From assembly GCA_017305635.1 (NCBI GenBank), contig JAFKKF010000016.1, forward strand, positions 1-64,000: a DNA stretch of 64,000 nt, in the 5' to 3' direction. The notes beneath the pieces are model-generated. The model did no database searches. It saw nothing but the letters and a program-made list of their open reading frames with translations, and was not told the DNA's origin. A program made the translations under genes and the position numbers. Shown here in pieces: positions 1 to 7,994 of this stretch (position 1 is the first letter of the stretch; each line of letters opens with the position of its first letter). Source of the stretch: Hyphomicrobiales bacterium (lineage in GTDB: Bacteria > Pseudomonadota > Alphaproteobacteria > Rhizobiales > Kaistiaceae).

Positions 1-2266
1 CCGCGTGAGGAGCGACAAGGCCTCGGCCGCCAGCGCGTGGTCGATGCGGTTGTTTCGATCCACGCTCCCGCGTGAGGAGCGACCTATCGCATCCGCCGGC
101 GCTAGCGCCAATGCCGGTTTCGATCCACGCTCCCGCGTGAGGAGCGACCCGCGGCATCAGGTTGACTTGCCCTTCTGGCCCCGTTTCGATCCACGCTCCC
201 GCGTGAGGAGCGACCCGCATCGCCGCGCCCTGCACCGATCCCGGCGTGTTTCGATCCACGCTCCCGCGTGAGGAGCGACCCCCGATCGCGCTCCACGACA
301 TCGGCGGCAACAAGTTTCGATCCACGCTCCCGCGTGAGGAGCGACGACGGTCACCTCGATGGTGCCGAGGTCGTCATGGTTTCGATCCACGCTCCCGCGT
401 GAGGAGCGACCATGCTTTGGCGGCCTGGAGGCTCTTGATCACAACGGTTTCGATCCACGCTCCCGCGTGAGGAGCGACTGGCCTCGCCGGAACCCGGCGA
501 CAGCGTGCGGCCGTTTCGATCCACGCTCCCGCGTGAGGAGCGACCTGCCCCACCGTCCGCGACGTGTCGCTCGTCTTGATGTTTCGATCCACGCTCCCGC
601 GTGAGGAGCGACCCGCGATGGCCTGAACGACACGGCTGCCGGCGAGTTTCGATCCACGCTCCCGCGTGAGGAGCGACGGTTGATTTTGGCGGCAAGAAGT
701 ACAAGCTGCCGTTTCGATCCACGCTCCCGCGTGAGGAGCGACGGACCTGGGATGGTCGCGCGAAGAGCTTATCTCCATGTTTCGATCCACGCTCCCGCGT
801 GAGGAGCGACCCGCGGTCGGGTTGCCGTCCCAGGAGCCCTGCAGGGCGTTTCGATCCACGCTCCCGCGTGAGGAGCGACCGGCCCATTGCCCCTTGTAGA
901 GGTGGATGAGTTCGTTTCGATCCACGCTCCCGCGTGAGGAGCGACCTTGTCCGCGACGATCGAATCGTCGGTGAAATAGTTTCGATCCACGCTCCCGCGT
1001 GAGGAGCGACGCTCGGGGATGCCGTAGCGAGCGACCACCGCGGCGTTTCGATCCACGCTCCCGCGTGAGGAGCGACAGGTACCTGGACAAGTACAAGCTC
1101 CTGAAGCCGCTGTTTCGATCCACGCTCCCGCGTGAGGAGCGACGCGGTCGACCACGGCGTTCCCTCGGTCCGATCGAGGTTTCGATCCACGCTCCCGCGT
1201 GAGGAGCGACCCGGAACAATCCTGCCCGATCGGAGCCGACGATGCGTTTCGATCCACGCTCCCGCGTGAGGAGCGACGGTCGCCATCGGCCACCAGGCCG
1301 CGTGACTGCTGGTTTCGATCCACGCTCCCGCGTGAGGAGCGACCTTCCTTGAGCTTGGCGCCGCTGAGGCGCTTGTAGTTTCGATCCACGCTCCCGCGTG
1401 AGGAGCGACGGTCCTCGCCGGCTGCGCCTCGCAGGACCGTGGACCGTTTCGATCCACGCTCCCGCGTGAGGAGCGACGAAAGCTGGCGCGGTAGCCTGAG
1501 TTTCGATGACGTTTCGATCCACGCTCCCGCGTGAGGAGCGACGATCGCCGTTTCGTCCTCGTCGTCGATGCCGATGTTTCGATCCACGCTCCCGCGTGAG
1601 GAGCGACTCTCCAGCCAGATGCCGCGCATCTGGATGTCGGCGTTTCGATCCACGCTCCCGCGTGAGGAGCGACCGGACTTCGGCCGCCTTGGCCGCCGCG
1701 CGCTTGCGTTTCGATCCACGCTCCCGCGTGAGGAGCGACCGCGGCGCGGCGCTCATCGCCCGCGTCATCGCCCAGTTTCGATCCACGCTCCCGCGTGAGG
1801 AGCGACGCCGACGGCGGGGTGCCCCGTCGCGGTCTTGGTGTTTCGATCCACGCTCCCGCGTGAGGAGCGACCGGTGAGAGACGCGAAAGGAGCCCGGTCA
1901 CCATGGCGTTTCGATCCACGCTCCCGCGTGAGGAGCGACCGACAGCGGCGGCGTCCAGGCCACCTGGCAATGGTTTCGATCCACGCTCCCGCGTGAGGAG
2001 CGACACGGCTATTCGACAAGTTGATCGACATGGCGATGTTTCGATCCACGCTCCCGCGTGAGGAGCGACGGTCCTTCGCGAAGCTCGGCGCCGCCGAGCC
2101 AGCGTTTCGATCCACGCTCCCGCGTGAGGAGCGACCCTTGCCCGCGTCGAGGCGGCGCTCATCGACCTGTTTCGATCCACGCTCCCGCGTGAGGAGCGAC
2201 GCACCGACGTCGCGATCGTCGCCGCCACGCCCGTGTTTCGATCCACGCTCCCGCGTGAGGAGCGAA
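1..2266 (-). CRISPR. Type I-C CRISPR array, 34 full repeats plus 1 partial, left end outside window
   Basis: A 32 bp repeat recurs every 65-69 bp. On the plus strand it starts GTTTCGATCCACGCTCCC and ends GTGAGGAGCGAC. Read on the minus strand it starts GTCGCTCCTCACGCGG and ends GTGGATCGAAAC, the usual type I-C form with a hairpin and an ATCGAAAC end. Full repeats start at 52, 117, 183, 248, 314 and so on to 2235; bases 1-16 are the end of a further repeat, so the array continues past the window. The 34 spacers are 33-37 nt long. All repeats look identical except the leader-proximal one, whose last plus-strand base (2266) is A instead of C. I saw no duplicated spacers. The array is presumably transcribed on the minus strand from the leader next to cas2. 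The perfect repeats and lack of decayed units suggest a functional array. Confidence 0.98.
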
Positions 2267-2416
2267 AGGCCAATAGCGGCGCGAACCGGATCGCGGCCTT
2301 GCGCCATCAGTCTCAGCGGGAGATATCCAGGACAGAAATTGCCGTTCTGCCAGCGGGTTGCGGCAAGCGCGAACCGGCCGGCGCAGGCCGACACAATCGA
2401 GGTTCGCGCCCCGGGC
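2267..2416 (-). promoter_or_regulatory. CRISPR leader
   Basis: This 150 bp stretch without a gene lies between the cas2 stop and the first repeat, where a type I-C leader is expected. It should hold the promoter for pre-crRNA and the sequence at which Cas1-Cas2 insert new spacers. It is somewhat richer in A and T near 2325-2345 than the array. I could not pick a convincing -35/-10 pair by eye. The call rests on position and on the array's orientation relative to cas2. Confidence 0.75.
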
Positions 2417-2707
2417 TCAGACGATCAATAGCCCCTCGAGATTCGGCACCGTCTTCGCGCCCACATGCTCGACGCGGCGACGGCCGTGGGCGCCGAGATA
2501 ATAGTAGCGCAGGCTGTCGGTCTCCGGCCTTATGATCGTCTCGAGGCGAGCCTTGAGCAAGGTCCATTGGGCCGGATCGACCTCCAGCTCGAAGACGGAA
2601 TATTGCACGCGCTGGCCAAGGTTCTGACACGCGCGGGCGACACGCCGCAGACGACGGGCACCGCCCGTGTCGCTGGTGCTCACGTCATAGGTGACCAAAA
2701 CAAGCAT
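2417..2707 (-). CDS. cas2: CRISPR-associated endoribonuclease Cas2 (adaptation)
   Basis: The 96-residue protein has the Cas2 ferredoxin-like pattern: LVTYDVS at the N-terminus, with the conserved Asp after the first strand, and QYSVFELEVD in the middle. Cas2 dimers bridge two Cas1 dimers in the complex that integrates spacers at the leader. The length matches the family (about 90-100 residues). The gene is the last of the cas operon, 3 bp after cas1, and borders the leader. Confidence 0.96.
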   Translation of the reverse strand: MLVLVTYDVSTSDTGGARRLRRVARACQNLGQRVQYSVFELEVDPAQWTLLKARLETIIRPETDSLRYYYLGAHGRRRVEHVGAKTVPNLEGLLIV

Positions 2708-2710
2708 GCC

Positions 2711-3745
2711 CTATTTCCATAACCAGGGCGGATAGACATCGAGGTCGCCGCGCAAATGCCGCGCCAGCATCTGCGCCTGCAGATAGGGCACCAGGCCGAG
2801 CGGCGCCTTCTCCTCGAGAAATGGATGGACGCGCTCCTCCTTCTTCCGCTCCTGCCAGGCGGCCAGCACGGTGCGACGGCCGGCTTCGGCGAGAAGCACC
2901 GCCCCGCCCTCGCGCTTCTCGAAATCTCCTGCCTGCAGCTGTCGCCGGTTGATGAGCGAAAGCGCCAGCCGGTCAGCGAGTACCGGTCGCAACTCCTCCA
3001 TCAGGTCGAGCGCCAGGCTCGGCCGGCCGGGCCGGTCGCGGTGCAGAAAGCCCACCGCCGAATCGAGACCGACGGCCTCGGCGGCGCTGCGGCAGTCATG
3101 CGTGAGGAGCGTATAGAGGAAAGACAGGAGTGCATTGACCGGATCGAGCGGCGGACGTCGCGAGCGTCCTCGCCATGCCATTTCCGGGCCGGTGGCGCGG
3201 ATCAGGTGGCTGAAGACGCCGAAGTAGAGATTGGCGGCCTCGCCCTCCGCACCGCGCAACCCGTCAAGCGGATCGGTACCGAACTCGACGCGCCGCAGGA
3301 TCTGCGCCAGCCGCTCGACGGCGGCGGCGATCGCTGTTCTTTCGTCCGAGGCATATTCGTCGCCGTAGTCGCGCAGAGCGCGCATGAGAACCGATCGCTG
3401 GTTCGCCACCTTGCCGGCAACGAAGGAGCGCACGATCGCTTCCGGCTGCTCGGCAGCGCGATACTGCGCGCGCCGCAGGAGTACATTGCCCGAGACCGGC
3501 CCTTCGACACGGGCCTCGAAGCGCCCTGCCCGGTCAAGAAGCACGATGGTGATGCCGGCAAGGGCACAGGCACCGATGAGCGGCGGCGAAATGTAGACGG
3601 CTCCGAATAGGACGACCGATGCGAGCAGGTGAAACGGGACGCGGGCACGCTCGGCACCATCGACCTCGGCGACGAGATTCTCTCCGTCCTTGCGCAGCGA
3701 AGCGCCTTCGGTGGTGATGTAGAGCGTGTTGAGGAGCCGCTTCAT
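2711..3745 (-). CDS. cas1: CRISPR-associated endonuclease/integrase Cas1, I-C type
   Basis: The 344-residue protein starts MKRLLNTLYITTEGA, the usual opening of I-C Cas1. The metal-binding residues expected for the integrase are visible: Glu in RGAEGEAANLYF (about residue 167), His in GFLHRDRPG (235) and acidic residues in LALDLMEELRP (247-250). Cas1 is the integrase for new spacers. The ATG at 3745 overlaps the cas4 stop as ATGA and gives the family length; a longer reading from 3796 runs back into cas4 and is unlikely. Translational coupling with cas4 fits their joint work in selecting spacers. Confidence 0.97.
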   Translation of the reverse strand: MKRLLNTLYITTEGASLRKDGENLVAEVDGAERARVPFHLLASVVLFGAVYISPPLIGACALAGITIVLLDRAGRFEARVEGPVSGNVLLRRAQYRAAEQPEAIVRSFVAGKVANQRSVLMRALRDYGDEYASDERTAIAAAVERLAQILRRVEFGTDPLDGLRGAEGEAANLYFGVFSHLIRATGPEMAWRGRSRRPPLDPVNALLSFLYTLLTHDCRSAAEAVGLDSAVGFLHRDRPGRPSLALDLMEELRPVLADRLALSLINRRQLQAGDFEKREGGAVLLAEAGRRTVLAAWQERKKEERVHPFLEEKAPLGLVPYLQAQMLARHLRGDLDVYPPWLWK

Positions 3746-4428
3746 GCGGGAGGCTCCGCCGCGGCGAGCAGATGACCAATAGCTCGGCGGCGCCACGCGG
3801 CGGCGGGCCGGGCGACCGCGTCCGGCCGGCAGATATCATGCAGCGAACAGGACTTGCAGCGTGCCTTGTGCGGTGTCGGCGGCGGCGTCACCAGGGTGGC
3901 AAATGTTTCGCGGAGCGCTGCGATGGTGCTCTCGGTCAGCTCACGCAGGTCGTGATCGAAAACGACGGACAGGCGACGCCGGGTCTCGGCATAGAACAGG
4001 GCGCCATCGGGCACGCCCGTCCCCGTCATTTCCTCGAGGCAGAGCGCCTGGGCGCAAAGCTGGACCTCGTCGGCGCGATGCAGCTTCGGCTTGCCCCGCT
4101 TGATCTCGATCGGAAACGGTATCTCGCGCTCCCCGTCGCGGCGAAACTCCACCAGATCCGCGATGCCGACAATGCCAAGACGGCGGCAGGCCAGCGGCAA
4201 TGCGCTGACCCGGCGGACGCCACGAACCTTGCGGCGACCGGGTTCATCGGCAGCGGCATGGAGGACATGCCCTTCCGCGGTGAAGCGGTTTTCCGCCCAG
4301 AGCCGCTCGATATGGATCAGGGCGGCCTGGCGGAGGCAGTACACGGCGTGCTGCAGGGCCGAGATCGGGATGGGCTCGGGACCGAGTTCATCGGAGAGGC
4401 GTGCCGCGGCCTCCGGCAACGGCGTCAT
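3742..4428 (-). CDS. cas4: CRISPR-associated exonuclease Cas4
   Basis: The 228-residue protein has the RecB-like nuclease motifs: Asp in GIADLVEF (91), Glu-x-Lys in PIEIKRGKPK (108-110) and Gln in DEVQLCAQAL (123). The four cysteines that hold an iron-sulphur cluster are Cys31 (YCLRQ) and the C-terminal CKSCSLHDIC group (191, 194, 200). Cas4 trims prespacers and helps choose those with the right PAM and orientation. The ATG at 4428 overlaps the cas7 stop (ATGA) and the gene overlaps cas1 the same way; a TTG two codons upstream is also in frame. Confidence 0.95.
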   Translation of the reverse strand: MTPLPEAAARLSDELGPEPIPISALQHAVYCLRQAALIHIERLWAENRFTAEGHVLHAAADEPGRRKVRGVRRVSALPLACRRLGIVGIADLVEFRRDGEREIPFPIEIKRGKPKLHRADEVQLCAQALCLEEMTGTGVPDGALFYAETRRRLSVVFDHDLRELTESTIAALRETFATLVTPPPTPHKARCKSCSLHDICRPDAVARPAAAWRRRAIGHLLAAAEPPA

Positions 4429-5366
4429 ACCCAATCAATGATTTCGACGCCTTCGGGAAGATTTTCGCGATCGACCTCGATCGCGTAGTCGGAGAATTCA
4501 CGCGCCGGCGGATAGTTGTCGAGGCGGCGATTGATGCTCCGGAACGTCCCGTCGATATTGCGCCCGATCCGGACGCGCTCGAACAGCACATGGGCCGGCG
4601 CATTGCCGAGCGAACCGGCATGCTTGAAGACGACAGCACGCCGGCAGGCCATCTCACCGCGGGCAGCGGAATGATCCTGGTCGAACATGCCAACTATGGC
4701 CTCGCGAAGGACGTCGAGATCCTGATCCGAGAATCCGGTGCGTTCGGCAAGCTTGGCCGACACGAAGCCATGCGCGCGATAGAGACCATAGGGCACGATG
4801 TACTTGCGACCCATGGTGCGGTTGTCCACGCGGTCGTTGCCCTCCTCGCTTCCTTCCGCCCGCTGCTTCTTCTCGGCCTCGTTGGTTGCCGCCATGCGGG
4901 TGATGGAGATTTCCTGTGGCACGATGGGCTCAGCCGATTGTGCGAAGGTCAATTGCACGGGACCGCGCACCTGCCCGCAATTGATCCCCGTCGACATCAC
5001 CGCGCCGAAGGTGCGCACGTCGAAGAAGTTGTCGCACATGAAGGCCGTCAGCGCGGCTGCCTCCGTATCGTTCTTGGGATTCAGCTTGGCGCCCTTGTCG
5101 TCGCCGCGCACGGCCTTGTAGGCCTCGCGATGCTTCTCGTTGAGGATGGCGCCTTCCTGCACGTAGATATTGAAGCGCTGCTGACCGGCGCGAGTAAGTT
5201 CCACGTAGTTGCGCACCTTGCGCTTGAGGCTGACGTCGGAGACAAGGCCATGGTTGGTCTCGGGATCGAGGCGCGGCAGGTTGCCGGCGTCCGGATCTCC
5301 ATTGGGGTTGCCGCGCGTCACGTCGAAAATGAGGACGAAGTCGTAGCGGTTCGCGATGGCAGCCAT
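4425..5366 (-). CDS. cas7: Type I-C Cascade backbone protein Cas7 (Csd2)
   Basis: The 313-residue protein shows the Csd2/Cas7c hallmark near the N-terminus, YDFVLIFDVTRGNPNGDPDAG, then SLKRKVRNYV and TFGAVMSTGINCGQVRGPVQ. Cas7 subunits form the helical filament that coats the crRNA spacer in the interference complex. The gene lies between cas8c and cas4, the standard I-C order. The ATG at 5366 was chosen; a TTG at 5372 overlaps the cas8c stop as TTGA and could be used instead, adding two residues. Confidence 0.97.
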   Translation of the reverse strand: MAAIANRYDFVLIFDVTRGNPNGDPDAGNLPRLDPETNHGLVSDVSLKRKVRNYVELTRAGQQRFNIYVQEGAILNEKHREAYKAVRGDDKGAKLNPKNDTEAAALTAFMCDNFFDVRTFGAVMSTGINCGQVRGPVQLTFAQSAEPIVPQEISITRMAATNEAEKKQRAEGSEEGNDRVDNRTMGRKYIVPYGLYRAHGFVSAKLAERTGFSDQDLDVLREAIVGMFDQDHSAARGEMACRRAVVFKHAGSLGNAPAHVLFERVRIGRNIDGTFRSINRRLDNYPPAREFSDYAIEVDRENLPEGVEIIDWV

Positions 5367-5368
5367 GA

Positions 5369-5836
5369 TCAAGCCTCCCCCTGGCCGGTCGATTCTGATT
5401 TGCGGAAGAATTCGCTGCGCTGGTGATAGTAGCCAAGGCCGAACAGCGCCTGCTCCTCGGCATTGAGCGATGCCGGAAAGGGATCGTGCGACGGTGCCAT
5501 CATCCCCATGATGCCACCGATGAGCTTCTCGAGATTGACGCGCTGGCCCGGGCGCTCCTTTCCGACCTTGGAAAGATGGTTGGCTGAATTCCGGTCGAGC
5601 AGCGAGAAGACGTTACGCGGCGTCGCCGAAGCGGAGCCATAGAACTTGTCCTTGATGGTGGCGTTGACGTTGCGGCCGAGCGCCGCCGTCTGCGCCTGCT
5701 CATAGGCCGCAAACAGTCGGCCGAGCAGATAGCCCTTGTTCTGGTTCTCCAGGTCGAGTGCCACCGGTGCCTCCCTTGTCTTGTCGCCCTTGCCAGGCTC
5801 CCTGCCAAAATTCCGCACGAGAACCGCGCGGAGCAT
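5369..5836 (-). CDS. Possible internally initiated small subunit Cas11c
   Basis: In studied type I-C systems the small subunit is translated from inside cas8c and matches its C-terminal domain. In the equivalent place are two in-frame ATGs, at 5881 (170 residues to the stop) and 5836 (155 residues). The codon at 5836 follows GGGTTGGA, a weak ribosome-binding match; the one at 5881 has none. The product would include NKGYLLGRLFAAYEQAQ and the helical region that follows. The start is uncertain and the whole entry is inferred from the family, not shown by the sequence. Confidence 0.35.
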   Translation of the reverse strand: MLRAVLVRNFGREPGKGDKTREAPVALDLENQNKGYLLGRLFAAYEQAQTAALGRNVNATIKDKFYGSASATPRNVFSLLDRNSANHLSKVGKERPGQRVNLEKLIGGIMGMMAPSHDPFPASLNAEEQALFGLGYYHQRSEFFRKSESTGQGEA

Positions 5837-7153
5837 TCCAACCCGCAGCGCATTGATCTCGCCATCGGCGCGTATCCGCATAAGGATGTTGGAAAGGAGC
5901 GTCAGCGGATAGTTCGTCCCGGCCAGGATGGAACGCATCCAGTCGCCGGCCAGCGTCGGGACGACGTTCTCGCGCTTCCGCAGCACCGCCGTTTCGTTGA
6001 GATAGCGCCAGAGTGCGGGGTAGCCCTCGCGCGGACCCGGCTCGACTTGAATGTCAGCAAGGAAGCGCTGGTAGTTGGCCGCGAGCACGCCGAAATCGTC
6101 CTCGAACCAGTAACGGACGGAGATGCGCGCCGCATTGGGCGCGAGGCCGAGGATGTAGAAGCGCACGTGCTTTGGCAGCTTCACATCGACGGCCTCGGCA
6201 ATCCTGGACCAGACCTCGCCGTCGCGAATGCGCTTGAGTACGACGCCGACCTTTTCTGCCTGAACCTTCTCGTCGATCTTCGGGGCTTCGCCACACAGGC
6301 TGGCGAAGACGTTCTCGACGGTCGCGGCCGCTTCGGCATCCGAAGCATCGGCCCAGAAGACGGTCGAGGCATCGCCGATCTGGATACGGTTGCTGCGGCC
6401 AGCGAGAAAGGCATTGAGCGCGGTGGTGTACTTGAAGGCGGCGGCCTCGGAGACGGGAGCATTGGCGCCCTGCTCGTGGCCGTAGGAAGTAAAGGCATCG
6501 CGATTGAAGGAGACGATCGACGCACCCGAGGACTGTGCGCCCCAGACGTTCTTGATCGCCGGATGAAGACGGGCGATCGGGGCTTCGATACCGGTCACGA
6601 GGCAAAGGGCTCTCGTCGTCTCGCCCAGGGGCGCCACCCGAGCCGCGGCCAGGGCACGCGCCGCTTCGCGATCGTGCAGGAACACGCCCTGCAGGCGATC
6701 TGCCTCCAATGCGAATACGACATTCTGGTCCTTCATCTCCTCGGGCCAGAGCGGCGGAGCGAAGTGCTCCGGCGACCATTGGCGCAGGAAGGCGATGAAT
6801 GCTTTCAGGCCGAGGTCGTCGGACTGCCCGAAGATCTCAATCTGGCGCTCGACGAAGGCTGCGTGTTCCTTCGGAGTCCGCTCGCCCGCATCAGCGCTGA
6901 CGCCAAGAGAATAGGACGTCTTGTCCCAAAGCAGGTTGGGAATGATCTTGACCGTACGCTTGGCGGGCTGCGGCACCTGCATGATTCGCGGCGGCTTCTT
7001 CTTACCGTCGCCGCTGCGCAGATCAGTCAGGTTGGCGAGGCTGCCATCCTCGTTCAGGCTGATGGCAAAGCCGATCTTCTCGGCGGAATAGCCATAGGGC
7101 GGCGCACCGGGCAGCCGGTCATAGGCACGCGAGAGCGAGGCTAGAATGCTCAT
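5369..7153 (-). CDS. cas8c: Type I-C Cascade large subunit Cas8c (Csd1)
   Basis: The 594-residue protein starts MSILASLSRAYDRL and contains the family's GYSAEKIGFAI segment and, further on, VFWADASDAEAAA and RYWFEDDFGVL. Cas8c recognises the PAM and recruits Cas3. In characterised I-C systems the C-terminal part is also made separately from an internal start as the small subunit Cas11c; the matching C-terminal region here (LLSNILMRIR onward) has in-frame ATG codons at 5881 and 5836. The ATG at 7153 gives the family length of about 570-610 residues. The frame upstream of it is open but out of register with cas5. Confidence 0.96.
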   Translation of the reverse strand: MSILASLSRAYDRLPGAPPYGYSAEKIGFAISLNEDGSLANLTDLRSGDGKKKPPRIMQVPQPAKRTVKIIPNLLWDKTSYSLGVSADAGERTPKEHAAFVERQIEIFGQSDDLGLKAFIAFLRQWSPEHFAPPLWPEEMKDQNVVFALEADRLQGVFLHDREAARALAAARVAPLGETTRALCLVTGIEAPIARLHPAIKNVWGAQSSGASIVSFNRDAFTSYGHEQGANAPVSEAAAFKYTTALNAFLAGRSNRIQIGDASTVFWADASDAEAAATVENVFASLCGEAPKIDEKVQAEKVGVVLKRIRDGEVWSRIAEAVDVKLPKHVRFYILGLAPNAARISVRYWFEDDFGVLAANYQRFLADIQVEPGPREGYPALWRYLNETAVLRKRENVVPTLAGDWMRSILAGTNYPLTLLSNILMRIRADGEINALRVGMLRAVLVRNFGREPGKGDKTREAPVALDLENQNKGYLLGRLFAAYEQAQTAALGRNVNATIKDKFYGSASATPRNVFSLLDRNSANHLSKVGKERPGQRVNLEKLIGGIMGMMAPSHDPFPASLNAEEQALFGLGYYHQRSEFFRKSESTGQGEA

Positions 7154-7164
7154 GAGTGCACACC

Positions 7165-7190
7165 GGCGAGCGAGACGGGGACGGCTCGCC
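7165..7190. other. Hairpin in the cas5-cas8c gap
   Basis: GGCGAGC (7165-7171) and GCTCGCC (7184-7190) can form a 7 bp stem with a 12-base loop in the 70 bp between cas5 and cas8c. No T-run follows, so it is not a typical terminator. It might set relative expression or mRNA processing. It could also be chance in GC-rich DNA. Confidence 0.35.
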
Positions 7191-7223
7191 AGTAAACGGT
7201 ACTGGCCACGGCATACTCCGAGA

Positions 7224-7922
7224 TCATCGCAGCACCTCCGGTGAACCCGGCGGCGGCACCCGCAGGACGGCGTCTTCCAGCCTGGCGCGGAAGAACATGG
7301 AAGGACGGCCCGGCGCCGCGTGGTCGATGTCCCACAGCATGAGGCCGAGGTCGCGCGGATGGCCAAAGCCGAGATCGGCGGTCCTGTTCTCGGGCTTCGG
7401 CGCGGGCAGCGGCGCACCCGGGGCGTGCAGGCTGAATTCCGCGGCGAATTCCCGGGTCCCGAGACAGGGCTGGTGGAAGCACTGGCCGCGCTCCGCGCGC
7501 CGCCTGAACATATCGAGGTGCTTGCCCTCGCTGTCGGCGGCCTCGGCGCGCGGGGTCAGCTCGAAATGGGCCTCGATGCGGTAGTCGACGTCGACCAGAA
7601 TGGTTGCGGCCCGCTGCTGACGGTCGTTCTCCACCACCAGCGACAGGCCGTCGAGATCGCCCCGCTTCATGGCCGAACGGACCGTGCCGGCCGGAATCTT
7701 GCTGCCGACCTCGTTGCGGCGGATCGACTCGAAACGGATGGGCTTCAGCACATGGACGCGATCGATCACCCAGCGGATGGCCGGCTTCCAGTGAATCGCT
7801 TCGAGAATCCCCCGCGCCGCGGAAGGCGTCAGCACATCATAGCTGACGCGCTCGACCTTCATTTCGGGGCGCGTGAAACAGGCGCGCTCGCCCCTCACGC
7901 GCAGCGTGATGCCATAGGCCAT
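7224..7922 (-). CDS. cas5d: Type I-C crRNA endonuclease Cas5d
   Basis: The 232-residue protein has the characteristic block RGERACFTRPEMKVERVSY followed by TPSAARGILEAI and WKPAIRWVIDRVHVLKPI. In type I-C, Cas5d replaces Cas6: it cuts pre-crRNA in the repeat and stays on the 5' handle. The Lys-His pair matching the catalytic K116-H117 of the Bacillus halodurans enzyme is at 134-135 (GKHLDMF). The position of that enzyme's catalytic Tyr46 (IYWKP) reads His44 (IHWKP) here. The ATG at 7922 is preceded by a GGGGGGAAG ribosome-binding region. The 72 bp gap upstream holds a candidate LexA box. Confidence 0.96.
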   Translation of the reverse strand: MAYGITLRVRGERACFTRPEMKVERVSYDVLTPSAARGILEAIHWKPAIRWVIDRVHVLKPIRFESIRRNEVGSKIPAGTVRSAMKRGDLDGLSLVVENDRQQRAATILVDVDYRIEAHFELTPRAEAADSEGKHLDMFRRRAERGQCFHQPCLGTREFAAEFSLHAPGAPLPAPKPENRTADLGFGHPRDLGLMLWDIDHAAPGRPSMFFRARLEDAVLRVPPPGSPEVLR

Positions 7923-7943
7923 TGAACTTCCCCCCAAAGTTCC

Positions 7944-7956
7944 TGTTCTAAGAACA
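7944..7956. promoter_or_regulatory. Inverted repeat upstream of cas5 (TGTTCT-A-AGAACA)
   Basis: A perfect 6 bp inverted repeat around one base lies 22 bp before the cas5 start codon and overlaps the candidate LexA box. The half CTGTTCTAAG recurs upstream of cas3 on the minus strand (10364-10373), so a shared regulator is possible. The function is inferred. Confidence 0.4.
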
Positions 7957-7966
7957 AACACAGAAC
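7952..7966 (-). promoter_or_regulatory. Candidate LexA (SOS) box, GAAC-N7-GAAC, upstream of cas5
   Basis: The plus strand reads GAAC-AAACACA-GAAC, which on the gene's strand is GTTC-N7-GTTC, the direct-repeat box bound by LexA in alphaproteobacteria. It lies 30 bp upstream of the cas5 start in the 72 bp gap after cas3, where a promoter for cas5-cas8c-cas7-cas4-cas1-cas2 would be. Eight fixed bases are expected about twice by chance in 64 kb, so the placement is suggestive only. Confidence 0.45.
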
Positions 7967-7994
7967 GAACACTGGAGTCAAGTGCGTACTGGAA

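Noticed and set aside
1740-2168. Possible duplicated spacers (both contain GCGGCGCTCATCG)
   Set aside because: The spacers at 1740 and 2136 share only about 13 bases and differ elsewhere; likely similar codons in different targets.
351-2273. Long open frames of several hundred codons with repeated VAPHAGAWIET, SLLTRERGSK and RSSRGSVDRN peptides
   Set aside because: They are the CRISPR repeat read in different frames; the 32 bp repeat lacks stops, so the array stays open without coding.
3746-3796. Longer N-terminus for Cas1 starting at 3796
   Set aside because: The extra residues overlap cas4 and do not belong to the family; ATG 3745 forms the ATGA junction.
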